Source: Aradus depressus
Lineage: Eukaryota > Arthropoda > Insecta > Hemiptera > Aradidae
Reading direction: 5' to 3'
Assembly (NCBI GenBank): GCA_963662175.1
Contig: OY759219.1
Location: 24,904,908-24,968,907 of the forward strand
DNA: 64,000 bases
The position numbers and the translations under genes were made by a program. Under the pieces are notes generated by a model. The model ran no database searches. It was not told the DNA's origin and saw nothing but the letters and a program-made list of their open reading frames with translations. Positions 63,759 through 64,000 of this stretch are shown piece after piece. Within the stretch, counting starts at the first letter, position 1. Every line of letters begins with the position of its first letter.

Positions 63759-64000
63759 TATAAAATAATACTTTTTAAAGGCCAGCCTGTTTACATGCGA
63801 AAAGTCGTTTGGAAAACCTTTTTTTTAGAGTTATCTTGATTAACGCGGAAATAGTTCTATTGAAAAATTGTCCCTTACAAAAAAATTGTCTTTATTAAAT
63901 TTCTAAATACAAAAATGTCATCTCAAATTAATTTCAAACTGACATTACTAGGTATAAGAAAGTCACTCTCAGCATTCAGAAAAGCCAAGACATTAGTTCC
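63759..64000. other. Right edge, no gene seen
   Basis: AT-rich; GGTATAAGAAAGTC at 63952 matches one end of the MITE at 50605. Confidence 0.45.

Overview
The window looks like intergenic or intronic DNA of an arthropod, most likely an insect. It is AT-rich, has no bacterial gene layout and no long intact ORF, and is packed with decayed transposable elements: jockey-like and RNase H-bearing LINE fragments, hAT, PIF/Harbinger and Helitron elements, a tRNA-derived SINE and foldback elements. Many SINE copies end in CCTAACCTAACC, which resembles the insect telomere repeat (CCTAA), but that is suggestive only. I cannot name the species.

Four repeat families make up most of the sequence. (1) Family R is the commonest (about 35 copies or fragments, both strands, whole window). 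Its body is built from modules of roughly 135-150 bp and its ends can fold into hairpins. I could not assign it to a transposon class. (2) Family S is a tRNA-derived SINE (about 20 copies) with A and B boxes, a shared central domain and a short tandem-repeat tail. The copies at 8650-8987 and 37284-37615 have clear target-site duplications (TSDs). (3) Family M is a hAT-type MITE with GGGGCGTAGCC termini, long poly-G/poly-C tracts and an internal CAG/CTG-rich hairpin; copies at 51349 and 56127 have 8-bp TSDs. (4) Helitrons occur at 11840, 20748, 38462 and 63347, with TC starts, CTAG ends and (in three) a 3' hairpin.

Layout: 1-9 kb is R, S and AT-rich spacer, with a 176-bp palindrome at 1171 and a hAT-like element at 3128. 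9.5-10.4 kb is an RNase H-bearing LINE relic split by a 364-bp hAT element with an 8-bp TSD. 11.5-16 kb holds a SINE, Helitron, hAT MITEs and a second palindrome. 16-18 kb is a SINE cluster around a jockey LINE tail. 19-22 kb holds one half of a long inverted duplication (partner at 36.3-37.1 kb), a small hAT MITE with a perfect TSD and a Helitron with internal tandem repeats. 22.6 kb carries the only sequence that looks like a live host exon, a minus-strand coiled-coil segment behind a good splice acceptor. 23-36 kb holds a hAT with a BED-finger relic, a hAT with transposase C-terminus inside a small palindromic array, two Harbinger transposase relics and a LINE RT tail. 37-50 kb is SINEs, LINE relics, an AT-rich minisatellite and a 73-nt poly(A). 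50-64 kb holds two M elements with TSDs, an unidentified decayed coding relic at 54.2-54.7 kb, a jockey relic, a LINE tail, a TTA-flanked MITE and a Helitron end.

There are no rRNA genes, CRISPR arrays, operons or intact tRNA genes. The elements do not act together; they form a nested insertion record. I found no convincing new defence or metabolic system. The best leads for novelty are family R, the coiled-coil exon, the unidentified coding relic at 54.2-54.7 kb, and the inverted-repeat elements near 28.9 and 54.9 kb.
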